Source: Frankiales bacterium (GTDB lineage Bacteria > Actinomycetota > Actinomycetes > Mycobacteriales > SCTD01). From it: a DNA stretch of 6,021 nucleotides. The DNA lies in assembly GCA_025464795.1 (NCBI GenBank), contig JAODNB010000240.1:1-6021 (forward strand), read 5' to 3'. The position numbers were made by a program, and so were the translations under genes. Of the stretch, positions 1 through 4,756 are shown piece by piece; within the stretch, counting starts at the first letter, position 1, and every line of letters starts with the position of its first letter. A model generated the notes under the pieces. The model did not search any database and had not been told where the DNA came from. It saw nothing but the letters and a program-made list of their open reading frames with translations.

Positions 1-1
1 G

Positions 2-74
2 CTCCCCCACCTGGACTCGAACCAGGAACATTCCGATTAACAGTCGAACGCTCTGCCAATTGAGCTATGGGGGA
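2..74 (-). tRNA. tRNA-Asn (anticodon GUU)
   Basis: Read on the minus strand, this forms a complete 73-nt cloverleaf. The acceptor stem pairs TCCCCCA (from 74 leftward) with TGGGGGA (down to 3), followed by discriminator G at 2. The D-arm contains AGCTCAATTGGCAGAGC. The anticodon loop CTGTTAA carries GTT, which reads the asparagine codons AAC and AAU. The T-arm contains the usual GGTTCGAGTCC. Position 1 reads C on this strand, so a genome-encoded CCA tail may begin there, but the window ends before this can be seen. The gene stands alone here, divergent from the protein genes to its right. Confidence 0.97.
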
Positions 75-77
75 ATC

Positions 78-92
78 GCCGGTTCGACCGGC
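78..92. repeat. Perfect hairpin just 5' of the tRNA
   Basis: GCCGGT and ACCGGC form a perfect 6-bp GC-rich inverted repeat around the 3-base loop TCG, only three bases from the 5' end of the mature tRNA-Asn. If the tRNA is transcribed from the -10-like element at 99-104, this hairpin would lie in or at the start of the short 5' leader that RNase P removes. It could equally be the end of a small terminator-like structure; there is no T-run on either side. Confidence 0.4.
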
Positions 93-98
93 CTGAAG

Positions 99-104
99 AC
101 GATA
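99..104 (-). promoter_or_regulatory. Candidate -10 element for tRNA-Asn
   Basis: On the minus strand this reads TATCGT, fitting the actinobacterial -10 pattern TAnnnT. A start about 7 bases downstream would give a leader of roughly 18 bases before the tRNA, reasonable for a stable RNA gene. No convincing -35 hexamer is seen 16-18 bases upstream, so the call rests on the -10 and its position. Confidence 0.35.
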
Positions 105-163
105 GCGCAAGCCTCGGGTAGCGCCGCCGCCAAAGGGGGTAGGGCTCTGTCACGACCAACTCT

Positions 164-168
164 GGAGG
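164..168 (+). promoter_or_regulatory. Ribosome binding site of the YtxH-like gene
   Basis: GGAGG lies six bases before the ATG at 175, close to the ideal spacing, and fixes this start. It is the strongest Shine-Dalgarno signal in the left half of the window. Confidence 0.8.
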
Positions 169-174
169 ACTGCG

Positions 175-420
175 ATGAAGAAGGTTTCACTGCTCGTCGG
201 CTTCGGTGCCGGCTACGTGCTCGGCGCCCAGGCGGGACGAGAGAGGTACGAGCAGATCGTCGCGCTGGCTGACCGGACCCGGAAGCGCCCTGAGGTCCAG
301 CACGTCGCCGAGGTCGTCAAGGACAAGGCCGTCGACCTCGAGGGCAAGGCGAAGGACGCCGCCCAGGAGAAGGTGCTCGACCTGACGACGCCGATCACCA
401 CGCCGCTGAAGGCACTCTGA
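175..420 (+). CDS. Small YtxH-like membrane-associated protein (81 aa)
   Basis: The protein begins MKK followed by a short glycine- and alanine-rich hydrophobic stretch (about residues 4-20, with spaced glycines G9, G11, G13, G17, G21). This is the layout of YtxH-type glycine-zipper proteins, which are thought to sit at or in the membrane. The rest (about 22-72) is charged and alanine-rich, alternates Lys/Arg with Glu/Asp, and is probably helical or coiled coil. YtxH relatives are often linked to general stress in Bacillus, but the molecular role is unknown, and I do not assign one. The start is supported by GGAGG at ideal spacing. The TGA stop shares its A with the ATG of the next gene, so the two are probably translationally coupled. 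No clear promoter was found in the 100 bases upstream. Confidence 0.85.
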   Translation: MKKVSLLVGFGAGYVLGAQAGRERYEQIVALADRTRKRPEVQHVAEVVKDKAVDLEGKAKDAAQEKVLDLTTPITTPLKAL

Positions 421-710
421 TGAGCCGCACGCCTGAGACGCCCAACCGCTACGCGGCCGAGGGGATCCCGGACCTGGAGGAGCAGACGCCCGAGCAGGCG
501 GCGACCGGCCAGGACGAGGGGATCACCGAACCACCCCACGACTACCCCTTGGCGGTCGAGGGGTTCGGGACCACCCCTGCTGAGCAGGCCGAGGGCGAGT
601 CGTTGGCGGGCCGGCTGGCCCGAGAGGTGCCTGAGGTGACCCCGTACCCCAGCGACCTGCCCGACGGGAAGTCCCCCGAAGAAGCCGCGATTCACGTGAT
701 CTCGGAATGA
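420..710 (+). CDS. Hypothetical acidic protein, DUF5709-like (96 aa)
   Basis: This is a soluble, acidic, proline-rich protein with no signal peptide or membrane segment. Its middle section, about residues 40-70 with LAVEGFGTTPAEQAEGESLA and then GRLAREVPEV, resembles the actinobacterial family annotated as DUF5709. In that family a segment of the type 'xxGFGTT..E...GESLxxRLAxExPxV' is the recognisable core. The match is from memory of the family pattern, so the family name is tentative; the function is unknown. Its ATG overlaps the TGA of the preceding gene by one base (TGATG), and there is no good Shine-Dalgarno of its own, so it probably depends on translational coupling. Composition suggests a largely disordered protein. 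Confidence 0.8.
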   Translation: MSRTPETPNRYAAEGIPDLEEQTPEQAATGQDEGITEPPHDYPLAVEGFGTTPAEQAEGESLAGRLAREVPEVTPYPSDLPDGKSPEEAAIHVISE

Positions 711-718
711 ACGCCCCC

Positions 719-724
719 TAACGT
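719..724 (+). promoter_or_regulatory. Candidate -10 element for a leaderless S8 protease mRNA
   Basis: TAACGT fits the TAnnnT -10 pattern and ends exactly six bases before the GTG at 731, so transcription would be expected to start at or next to the start codon itself. A weak -35-like hexamer, GTGATC at 696-701, shares TGA with TTGACA and lies 17 bases upstream. The TAA in this element is also an in-frame stop upstream of the protease, which excludes any start further upstream. Confidence 0.4.
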
Positions 725-730
725 GGAGGG

Positions 731-1999
731 GTGAGGTCCTTCCGGCTTGCCGCCCCCGCCGTGCTCTTGGTAGGACTCGCTCTGGCACCCACAGCGAAGG
801 CCGCCGGGCGCACGCAGGACGTCACGTGGCACGGGTCACAGATCCACCTGTACGCCGCTGAGGCCGCCGGCCGTGACGGTGCCGGGGTCACGGTCGCCGT
901 GCTCGACAGCTGGGTGGACACCACCCACCCGGACTTCGAGGGCCGCGCCCGAGGAGCTGTCAGCTGCGTCGGGGGTGCGTGCAAGGCCGGGCAGACCAGA
1001 GACGCCTGCACGCATGGGACGCACGTCGCGGGGACGGTCGGGTCGAGCTCGTTCGGAGTGGCTCGCAAGGCGATCATCCTTCCGGTCCAGGTGCTCACCG
1101 CCGACCCCAAGGGCGAGTGCACGGGGACGCCAGGGGACGTCGCGGCGGGCATCCGCTACGCCGTCGCCCACGGGGCGGAGGTTCTCAACCTGTCGCTCGG
1201 GCCGGACGTGTCGCTGCTCGGGTCGGGCAGCGCCATCCCGACCGCCGTGCACGACGCCGCAGCGGCGGGAGCGGTGGTGGTCTTCTCCGCGGGCAACGCC
1301 GGTGATCAGACGTCGCAGTCCTACGGCTCAGATGCCCTCGTCGTCGCCGCGACCGGCCCCAACGGGCACCTCGCGTCCTACAGCCAGCACGGCGCCGGCG
1401 TCTCCGTCGCCGCCCCGGGTGGCGAACCGACCAGTGGGGACACCTGCACCCAGAGCATCTGCATCACGTCCCTGTACCCCGGTGGGCAGTACGCGGTGGC
1501 CGCCGGCACCTCCATGGCGGCGCCCCACGTCGCGGGGCTCGCCGCGCTGCTGCTCGGGCAGACCCCTGGCCGCAGCCGCACGAGCGTGATCAACCGGATC
1601 GAGGCGACCGCACATCCGCTCGCCGGCGCCGGATCGGGCCTTGTGGACGCCCGAGCGGCCCTCGGCGTGCGGGCCTCAGGCCCGGCGCCCACCCCGAGCC
1701 GGCAACCGGCCCCCGTGGTACGCCCGCACACGAGCTCGCCGGCTCCCAAGCCGGTGACCACGACGGCAACGCCGAAGAAGGTCGTCGCGCCCGCCCCGAC
1801 CGCGAGCCCCACCACCGCCGCGAGCGTCCCCACTCCCCTCCCGACGCTGGTCTCCGCGCCCGTGCCGGCGACATCACCACCTGCGGCGAAGAAGACGTCG
1901 TCAGACACGGTGCCCCTGCCCCTCGCGATGGTGGCTGGGGCGCTGATCGGCCTGGCCGGCGTGGGGGTCCTGAGCACACCCCGACTGCTCAGGCGCTGA
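731..1999 (+). CDS. Membrane-anchored S8 (subtilisin-family) serine protease, mycosin-like layout
   Basis: A secreted, cell-surface peptidase of 422 residues. In order: a signal peptide (about 1-25: Arg-containing n-region, hydrophobic 7-20, likely cleavage after AKA), an S8 catalytic domain (about 30-312), a Pro/Ala/Thr-rich linker (about 316-390), one transmembrane helix (about 395-415) and a short basic tail ending RLLRR, so the domain should face outward. The catalytic set is complete: Asp59 (VAVLDSWVD), His95 (THGTHVAG), oxyanion Asn189 (FSAGN) and Ser261 (AGTSMAAPHVAG). Asp59 lies only about 34 residues after the predicted cleavage site, so there is no room for an inhibitor-I9 propeptide. 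Six cysteines (79, 84, 93, 130, 239, 244) could form disulfides. The layout matches mycosins, but no ESX/type VII genes are present here. GTG731 is the only plausible start: an in-frame TAA is at 719-721 and later starts would break the signal peptide. GGAGG at 725-729 is too close to serve it well. Confidence 0.95.
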   Translation: MRSFRLAAPAVLLVGLALAPTAKAAGRTQDVTWHGSQIHLYAAEAAGRDGAGVTVAVLDSWVDTTHPDFEGRARGAVSCVGGACKAGQTRDACTHGTHVAGTVGSSSFGVARKAIILPVQVLTADPKGECTGTPGDVAAGIRYAVAHGAEVLNLSLGPDVSLLGSGSAIPTAVHDAAAAGAVVVFSAGNAGDQTSQSYGSDALVVAATGPNGHLASYSQHGAGVSVAAPGGEPTSGDTCTQSICITSLYPGGQYAVAAGTSMAAPHVAGLAALLLGQTPGRSRTSVINRIEATAHPLAGAGSGLVDARAALGVRASGPAPTPSRQPAPVVRPHTSSPAPKPVTTTATPKKVVAPAPTASPTTAASVPTPLPTLVSAPVPATSPPAAKKTSSDTVPLPLAMVAGALIGLAGVGVLSTPRLLRR

Positions 2000-2017
2000 C
2001 AAGTCCCACCTGCGTGC

Positions 2018-2023
2018 GGGAGG
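2018..2023 (+). promoter_or_regulatory. Ribosome binding site deciding the DUF4288-like start
   Basis: GGGAGG ends eight bases before the ATG at 2032, good spacing. An in-frame GTG at 2014 lies upstream of this site and would place the motif inside the gene, so the ATG is preferred. Confidence 0.7.
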
Positions 2024-2031
2024 CTCCTGGC

Positions 2032-2373
2032 ATGGATCCTTCGTGGTACGCCGTTCGCTGCGTGTTCCGCTCGGCCTGGACCGTCGAGGAGCACGCTGAC
2101 ACCCCCGAGGACCAGCTGTACGAGGAGCGCATCACCCTCTGGCAGGCGACCTCGGTGGAGGAGGCCATCGCTCTCGCCGAGGCGGAGGCCCTGGACTACG
2201 CAGGCGACGAGGACGAGTACCTCGAGATCGCCCAGGCCTACCAGCTGTACGAGGGGCCGCAGCAGGGCACCGAGGTCTTCTCGCTGATGCGGTCGAGCCC
2301 GCTCGAGCCGGACGAGTACCTGGACGCGTTCTTCGACACCGGCGCCGAGCGGCAGCAGGTGTTCGAGGACTGA
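2032..2373 (+). CDS. Small acidic DUF4288-like protein (113 aa)
   Basis: The pattern WYAVRCVFR near the N-terminus, then LYEERITLWQATSVEEAIALA (about residues 29-49), resembles DUF4288 proteins. In these a 'WYAV' strand is followed by 'YEERI.L..A.S.EEA...AE'. No function is established for the family. The protein is strongly acidic (about 28 Asp/Glu against 5 Arg and no Lys), with no signal peptide or membrane helix, so it is probably cytosolic. The start at 2032 is chosen over GTG 2014 because a good ribosome binding site lies between them. It begins 32 bases after the protease stop, close enough for the same transcript. It ends convergently with the acetyltransferase, 14 bases between stop codons. 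Confidence 0.85.
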   Translation: MDPSWYAVRCVFRSAWTVEEHADTPEDQLYEERITLWQATSVEEAIALAEAEALDYAGDEDEYLEIAQAYQLYEGPQQGTEVFSLMRSSPLEPDEYLDAFFDTGAERQQVFED

Positions 2374-2384
2374 CCATTGTCAGT
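2369..2384. terminator. Small inverted repeat between convergent genes
   Basis: ACTGAC and GTCAGT form a perfect 6-bp stem with the 4-base loop CATT, spanning the stop of the DUF4288-like gene and most of the 14-base gap before the acetyltransferase stop. Its position fits a bidirectional stop signal, but the stem is short and there is no T-run on either strand, so an efficient intrinsic terminator is doubtful. Confidence 0.3.
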
Positions 2385-2406
2385 GGGTCACCAGTGGGAG
2401 CAGTGG
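2381..2406. repeat. Three spaced copies of CAGTGG
   Basis: CAGTGG occurs at 2381-2386, 2392-2397 and 2401-2406; the first two extend to CAGTGGG. The start-to-start spacing is 11 and 9 bases. The copies run across the convergent gap and into the last codons of the acetyltransferase. They may be chance or a remnant of slippage. Confidence 0.45.
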
Positions 2407-2828
2407 ACCTGGAGGTCGTCGCGGTCGAGGTCCTTGCGGCGGATCAGACCCGCCCGTTCGGCGAGACCGAACCCGTGGGCGTCGTCCGGCCGAGTACGGG
2501 CGACGACGGGAAGGTTGGCTGACTGCTCCTTCGCGACGACGAGCGCCTCCTCCACGACCTCGAGGGCGTAGCCGCGGCCCCAGGCGTGCTGCACGAACGT
2601 GGCGTGCAGGTCCCAGGTGTCGCGCAGGTGGAACGTCAGGAACCTCAGACCGCAGACGCCGATCAGCTGGCCGTTGCGCTCGACCGCCCAGTAGCCGAGT
2701 CCGTCCGACGCCCAGTCCCGGGCGCAGGCAGCAGCCTGGTCCGGACCGACGAGAGCCTCGATGTCGGCGGCGGCAGGCCGCCGGAGGTGCAGACGATCGG
2801 TCCAGCGCTGCTCGTTCCCCTCGCTCAC
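2388..2828 (-). CDS. GNAT-family N-acetyltransferase (146 aa)
   Basis: The N-terminus reads [17 protein letters not shown], the opening strand and helix typical of the RimJ/RimL-like (Acetyltransf_3) branch of GNAT enzymes. These transfer acetyl from acetyl-CoA to protein N-termini or small amines. Residues 46-62 ([17 protein letters not shown]) form the central strands. The acetyl-CoA pyrophosphate-binding segment is at 80-88 (QHAWGRGYA), followed by helix [19 protein letters not shown] at 122-133 takes the place of the usual 'lGF' C-terminal motif; the common N-x-x-S before it is replaced by a DDAHGFG stretch. The substrate cannot be inferred. The start is GTG, whose GTGA overlaps the miaB stop by four bases, so translation is probably coupled and the gene co-transcribed with miaB. 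No strong Shine-Dalgarno is visible. Confidence 0.88.
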   Translation of the reverse strand: MSEGNEQRWTDRLHLRRPAAADIEALVGPDQAAACARDWASDGLGYWAVERNGQLIGVCGLRFLTFHLRDTWDLHATFVQHAWGRGYALEVVEEALVVAKEQSANLPVVARTRPDDAHGFGLAERAGLIRRKDLDRDDLQVHCSHW

Positions 2829-4246
2829 GCAGGTGCGCCGATGCGCGGCATGCCGAGGTTCACGCCAGGCGTGCTGGGCCGCGTACCCGCCTCCCAGGCG
2901 TCACCGGCGCGCGTGCGCCTGACAGGTCCTTGCAGGGCCCTCAGGTAGTGCGGCGCGGCGCCGGTCACCTCCACCGTCACGACATCTCCGGGGCGGGCGC
3001 CGTCGATCCGAGGCAGGTGCACGAGGCGGTTGTCACGCGCACGTCCGGTCATCTGGTCCGGCCCGTCCTTGCGCCCCTCGCCCTGGCTGAGCAGGACCTC
3101 GACCGTACGGCCAACCAGTCCCTGCATCTGCTCGTACGAGATCTGCTCCTGCAACGCGACCAGGCGCTGGTAGCGCTCCGCGACCACCGCGGGCGGCACC
3201 TGGTCCGGGTAGTCGGCAGCAGGCGTGCCCGGGCGGGTGGAGTACTGGAACGTGAAGGCGCCAGCGAAGCGGGAGGCAGCGACGACGTCCAGGGTTCGCT
3301 GGAAGTCCTCGTCGGTCTCGCCCGGGAAGCCCACGATGATGTCCGTCGTGATCGCTGCGTCGGGGATCTGCGCGCGGACTCGGTCGAGGATGCCGAGGAA
3401 GCGCTCGGAGCGGTAGGACCTGCGCATCCGCCTCAGGACGTCGTCGCTACCTGACTGCAGCGGCATGTGCAGCGACGGGCACACCGCCGGTGTCTCGGCC
3501 ATCGCGGTGATGACGTCGTCGGTGAAGTCGCGCGGGTGCGGGCTCGTGAAGCGGATCCGCTCCAGCCCTGTCCTGCCTGCTGCGCGGAGCAGCTTGCCGA
3601 ACGCCTCCCGGTCGCCGAACGACCGCCCGTACGAGTTGACGTTCTGGCCGAGCAGGGTGACCTCGAGAACGCCCTGCGCCACGAGCACCTCGACCTCGGC
3701 CAGGACGTCACCCGGGCGCCGGTCCTCCTCCTTGCCTCTGAGCGACGGCACGATGCAGAAGGTGCAGGTGTTGTCGCAGCCGACGCTGATGCTGACCCAT
3801 GCGGAGTAGGTCGACTCCCGGCGGGCGGGCAGCGTGCTGGGAAAGACCTCGAGGGACTCGAGCAGCTCGACCTGCGCCTCGTTCTCGACCCGGGCGCGCT
3901 CCAGCAGGACCGGTAGCGAGCCGACGTTGTGCGTTCCGAAGACGACATCGACGTACGGCGCCTTGGCCACGATGAGGCCCTGGTCCTTCTGCGCGAGGCA
4001 GCCGCCGACGGCGATCTGCATGCCCGGGTTCGCGTCCTTCACGGGCTTGAGGTGGCCGAGGTTCCCGTACAGCTTGTTGTCGGCGTTCTCGCGCACGGCG
4101 CAGGTGTTGAACACGACCAGGTCCGGCGTGGCACCAGCCTCGACCGGGAGGTAACCGGCCTCGTCGAGCAGGCCGCTGATGCGCTCGCTGTCGTGGACGT
4201 TCATCTGGCACCCGAACGTGCGCACCTCGTAGGTCCTCGAAGTCAC
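2825..4246 (-). CDS. miaB: tRNA-2-methylthio-N6-dimethylallyladenosine synthase MiaB
   Basis: A radical-SAM enzyme that adds a methylthio group to i6A37, next to the anticodon of tRNAs reading U-starting codons, after MiaA has added the isopentenyl group. The 473-residue protein is of normal length. An N-terminal UPF0004 domain opens with [19 protein letters not shown]; its auxiliary 4Fe-4S ligands are Cys13, Cys49 and Cys83. The radical-SAM cluster motif is Cys157-x3-Cys161-x2-Cys164 ([12 protein letters not shown]). Further conserved stretches are LGQNVNSYG (199-207), [16 protein letters not shown] (261-276) and [14 protein letters not shown] (302-315). A TRAM RNA-binding domain covers about 372-438, and the tail ends [13 protein letters not shown], as in other actinobacterial MiaB. 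The start is GTG, with no Shine-Dalgarno but a -10-like TAGCCT seven bases upstream. miaA is not in the window. The gene is followed by the overlapping acetyltransferase. Confidence 0.97.
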   Translation of the reverse strand: MTSRTYEVRTFGCQMNVHDSERISGLLDEAGYLPVEAGATPDLVVFNTCAVRENADNKLYGNLGHLKPVKDANPGMQIAVGGCLAQKDQGLIVAKAPYVDVVFGTHNVGSLPVLLERARVENEAQVELLESLEVFPSTLPARRESTYSAWVSISVGCDNTCTFCIVPSLRGKEEDRRPGDVLAEVEVLVAQGVLEVTLLGQNVNSYGRSFGDREAFGKLLRAAGRTGLERIRFTSPHPRDFTDDVITAMAETPAVCPSLHMPLQSGSDDVLRRMRRSYRSERFLGILDRVRAQIPDAAITTDIIVGFPGETDEDFQRTLDVVAASRFAGAFTFQYSTRPGTPAADYPDQVPPAVVAERYQRLVALQEQISYEQMQGLVGRTVEVLLSQGEGRKDGPDQMTGRARDNRLVHLPRIDGARPGDVVTVEVTGAAPHYLRALQGPVRRTRAGDAWEAGTRPSTPGVNLGMPRIGAPA

Positions 4247-4253
4247 GAGGACC

Positions 4254-4259
4254 AGGCTA
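4254..4259 (-). promoter_or_regulatory. Candidate -10 element for leaderless miaB mRNA
   Basis: On the minus strand this reads TAGCCT (TAnnnT), ending seven bases before the miaB GTG, with no Shine-Dalgarno between. This spacing would make the start codon the 5' end of the transcript. No recognisable -35 is found at the matching distance. Confidence 0.35.
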
Positions 4260-4350
4260 CGGGCTCCGTCACTGCGCCACCTGGCCCCGTCACTCCGGGT
4301 AGCCGCGAAAATGGCACATCGGTGTCAAGCGGGGCAAGGGACGGAGTGGA

Positions 4351-4356
4351 CATTCT
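4351..4356 (+). promoter_or_regulatory. Possible -10 element for leaderless pilin mRNA
   Basis: CATTCT keeps the two best-conserved -10 positions (A at 2, T at 6) and ends six bases before the pilin ATG. It is weaker than the other two such sites because the first base is C and no -35 is seen. Confidence 0.22.
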
Positions 4357-4362
4357 GGCCGC

Positions 4363-4752
4363 ATGACGAAGACGACGACGCGCACCGATGAAGCGGGCTT
4401 CACCCTCGTGGAGCTCCTCGTGGTGATCACGATCATCAGCATCCTGGCCGCCATCGCGCTGCCGGTGTTCTACGGCCAGCGGGCCAAGGGCTACAAGGCT
4501 CAGATGGCAGCTGACCTGCACTCGGTCCAGACCGCCGAGGAGGCGTGGAGCGTGAACCACAGCGGCGGCTACACCACGGACCTCACCGCGCTCAGCAGCG
4601 AGGGCTTCAAGGCCAGCGACGACGTCACCGCCCACGCCAAGGTCGTGGGCACGGACTACCTCGTGTGCACCAAGTCGGGCAGCATCTCCACGTGGCTCGT
4701 CTTCAACAGCGCAACGGGAACCACCACGAGCTCTGCCACCGACTGCGCGTAA
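4363..4752 (+). CDS. Orphan type IV prepilin-like protein
   Basis: A 129-residue prepilin with a class III-type N-terminus. A short charged leader (MTKTTTRTDEAG) ends in Gly12 and is followed by FTLVELLVVITIISILAAIALP. A prepilin peptidase should cut between Gly12 and Phe13; the mature protein then has Phe1 (to be N-methylated) and Glu5, the residue needed for subunit assembly. Residues 13-34 form the hydrophobic helix that anchors the subunit in the membrane before assembly. The soluble part (about 40-129) is small, and Cys102 and Cys128 are placed to close a C-terminal disulfide loop. The family includes PilA-type pilins and PulG-type pseudopilins; the sequence does not separate these. No assembly ATPase, PilC platform or prepilin peptidase gene is nearby, so it must rely on machinery encoded elsewhere. 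It is divergent from miaB and its stop lies four bases from that of mshC. Confidence 0.93.
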   Translation: MTKTTTRTDEAGFTLVELLVVITIISILAAIALPVFYGQRAKGYKAQMAADLHSVQTAEEAWSVNHSGGYTTDLTALSSEGFKASDDVTAHAKVVGTDYLVCTKSGSISTWLVFNSATGTTTSSATDCA

Positions 4753-4756
4753 CGGA

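Larger units (their letters stand above)
4247..4362. other. Divergent intergenic region, miaB / pilin
   Basis: These 116 bases must hold the promoters of both miaB (leftward) and the pilin (rightward). A perfect -35-type TTGACA lies on the minus strand at 4323-4328, but no good -10 hexamer sits 16-19 bases downstream, so its link to miaB is uncertain. GGAGTGG at 4343-4349 is purine-rich but 13 bases from the pilin ATG, too far for a normal ribosome binding site. No hairpin or riboswitch-like structure is evident. Confidence 0.5.

Noticed and set aside
213..788. Long minus-strand open frame opposite the YtxH-like and DUF5709-like genes
   Set aside because: It is arginine-, glycine- and serine-rich with no recognisable domain, covers two well-supported plus-strand genes, and is the usual artefact of high-GC coding DNA.
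873..1589. 238-codon plus-strand frame inside the protease
   Set aside because: It is a shifted reading of the S8 domain, Arg/Pro/Ser-rich throughout, while the protease frame contains the full catalytic triad.
1670..1930. Possible repeat array or recombination hot spot in the protease 3' part
   Set aside because: The repetitiveness comes from irregular Pro/Ala/Thr/Ser codons of a cell-wall-spanning linker; there is no fixed repeat unit.
2014..2031. Upstream GTG start for the DUF4288-like protein
   Set aside because: A good ribosome binding site (GGGAGG, 2018-2023) lies downstream of it and is correctly spaced for ATG 2032; the WYAV core starts a few residues after that ATG.
1378..2094. 238-codon minus-strand open frame opposite the protease
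   Set aside because: It mirrors the Pro/Ala/Thr linker and membrane segment of the protease; its low-complexity Gly/Ala/Val stretches follow from that, and no family is recognisable.
2930..3454. Plus-strand open frame opposite miaB
   Set aside because: The minus strand encodes conserved MiaB sequence across this whole stretch; the plus-strand product has no recognisable domain.
3929..4366. Plus-strand frame running from miaB to the pilin start
   Set aside because: It overlaps conserved MiaB cluster-binding codons and has Leu/Val/Asp/Glu-rich shadow composition.
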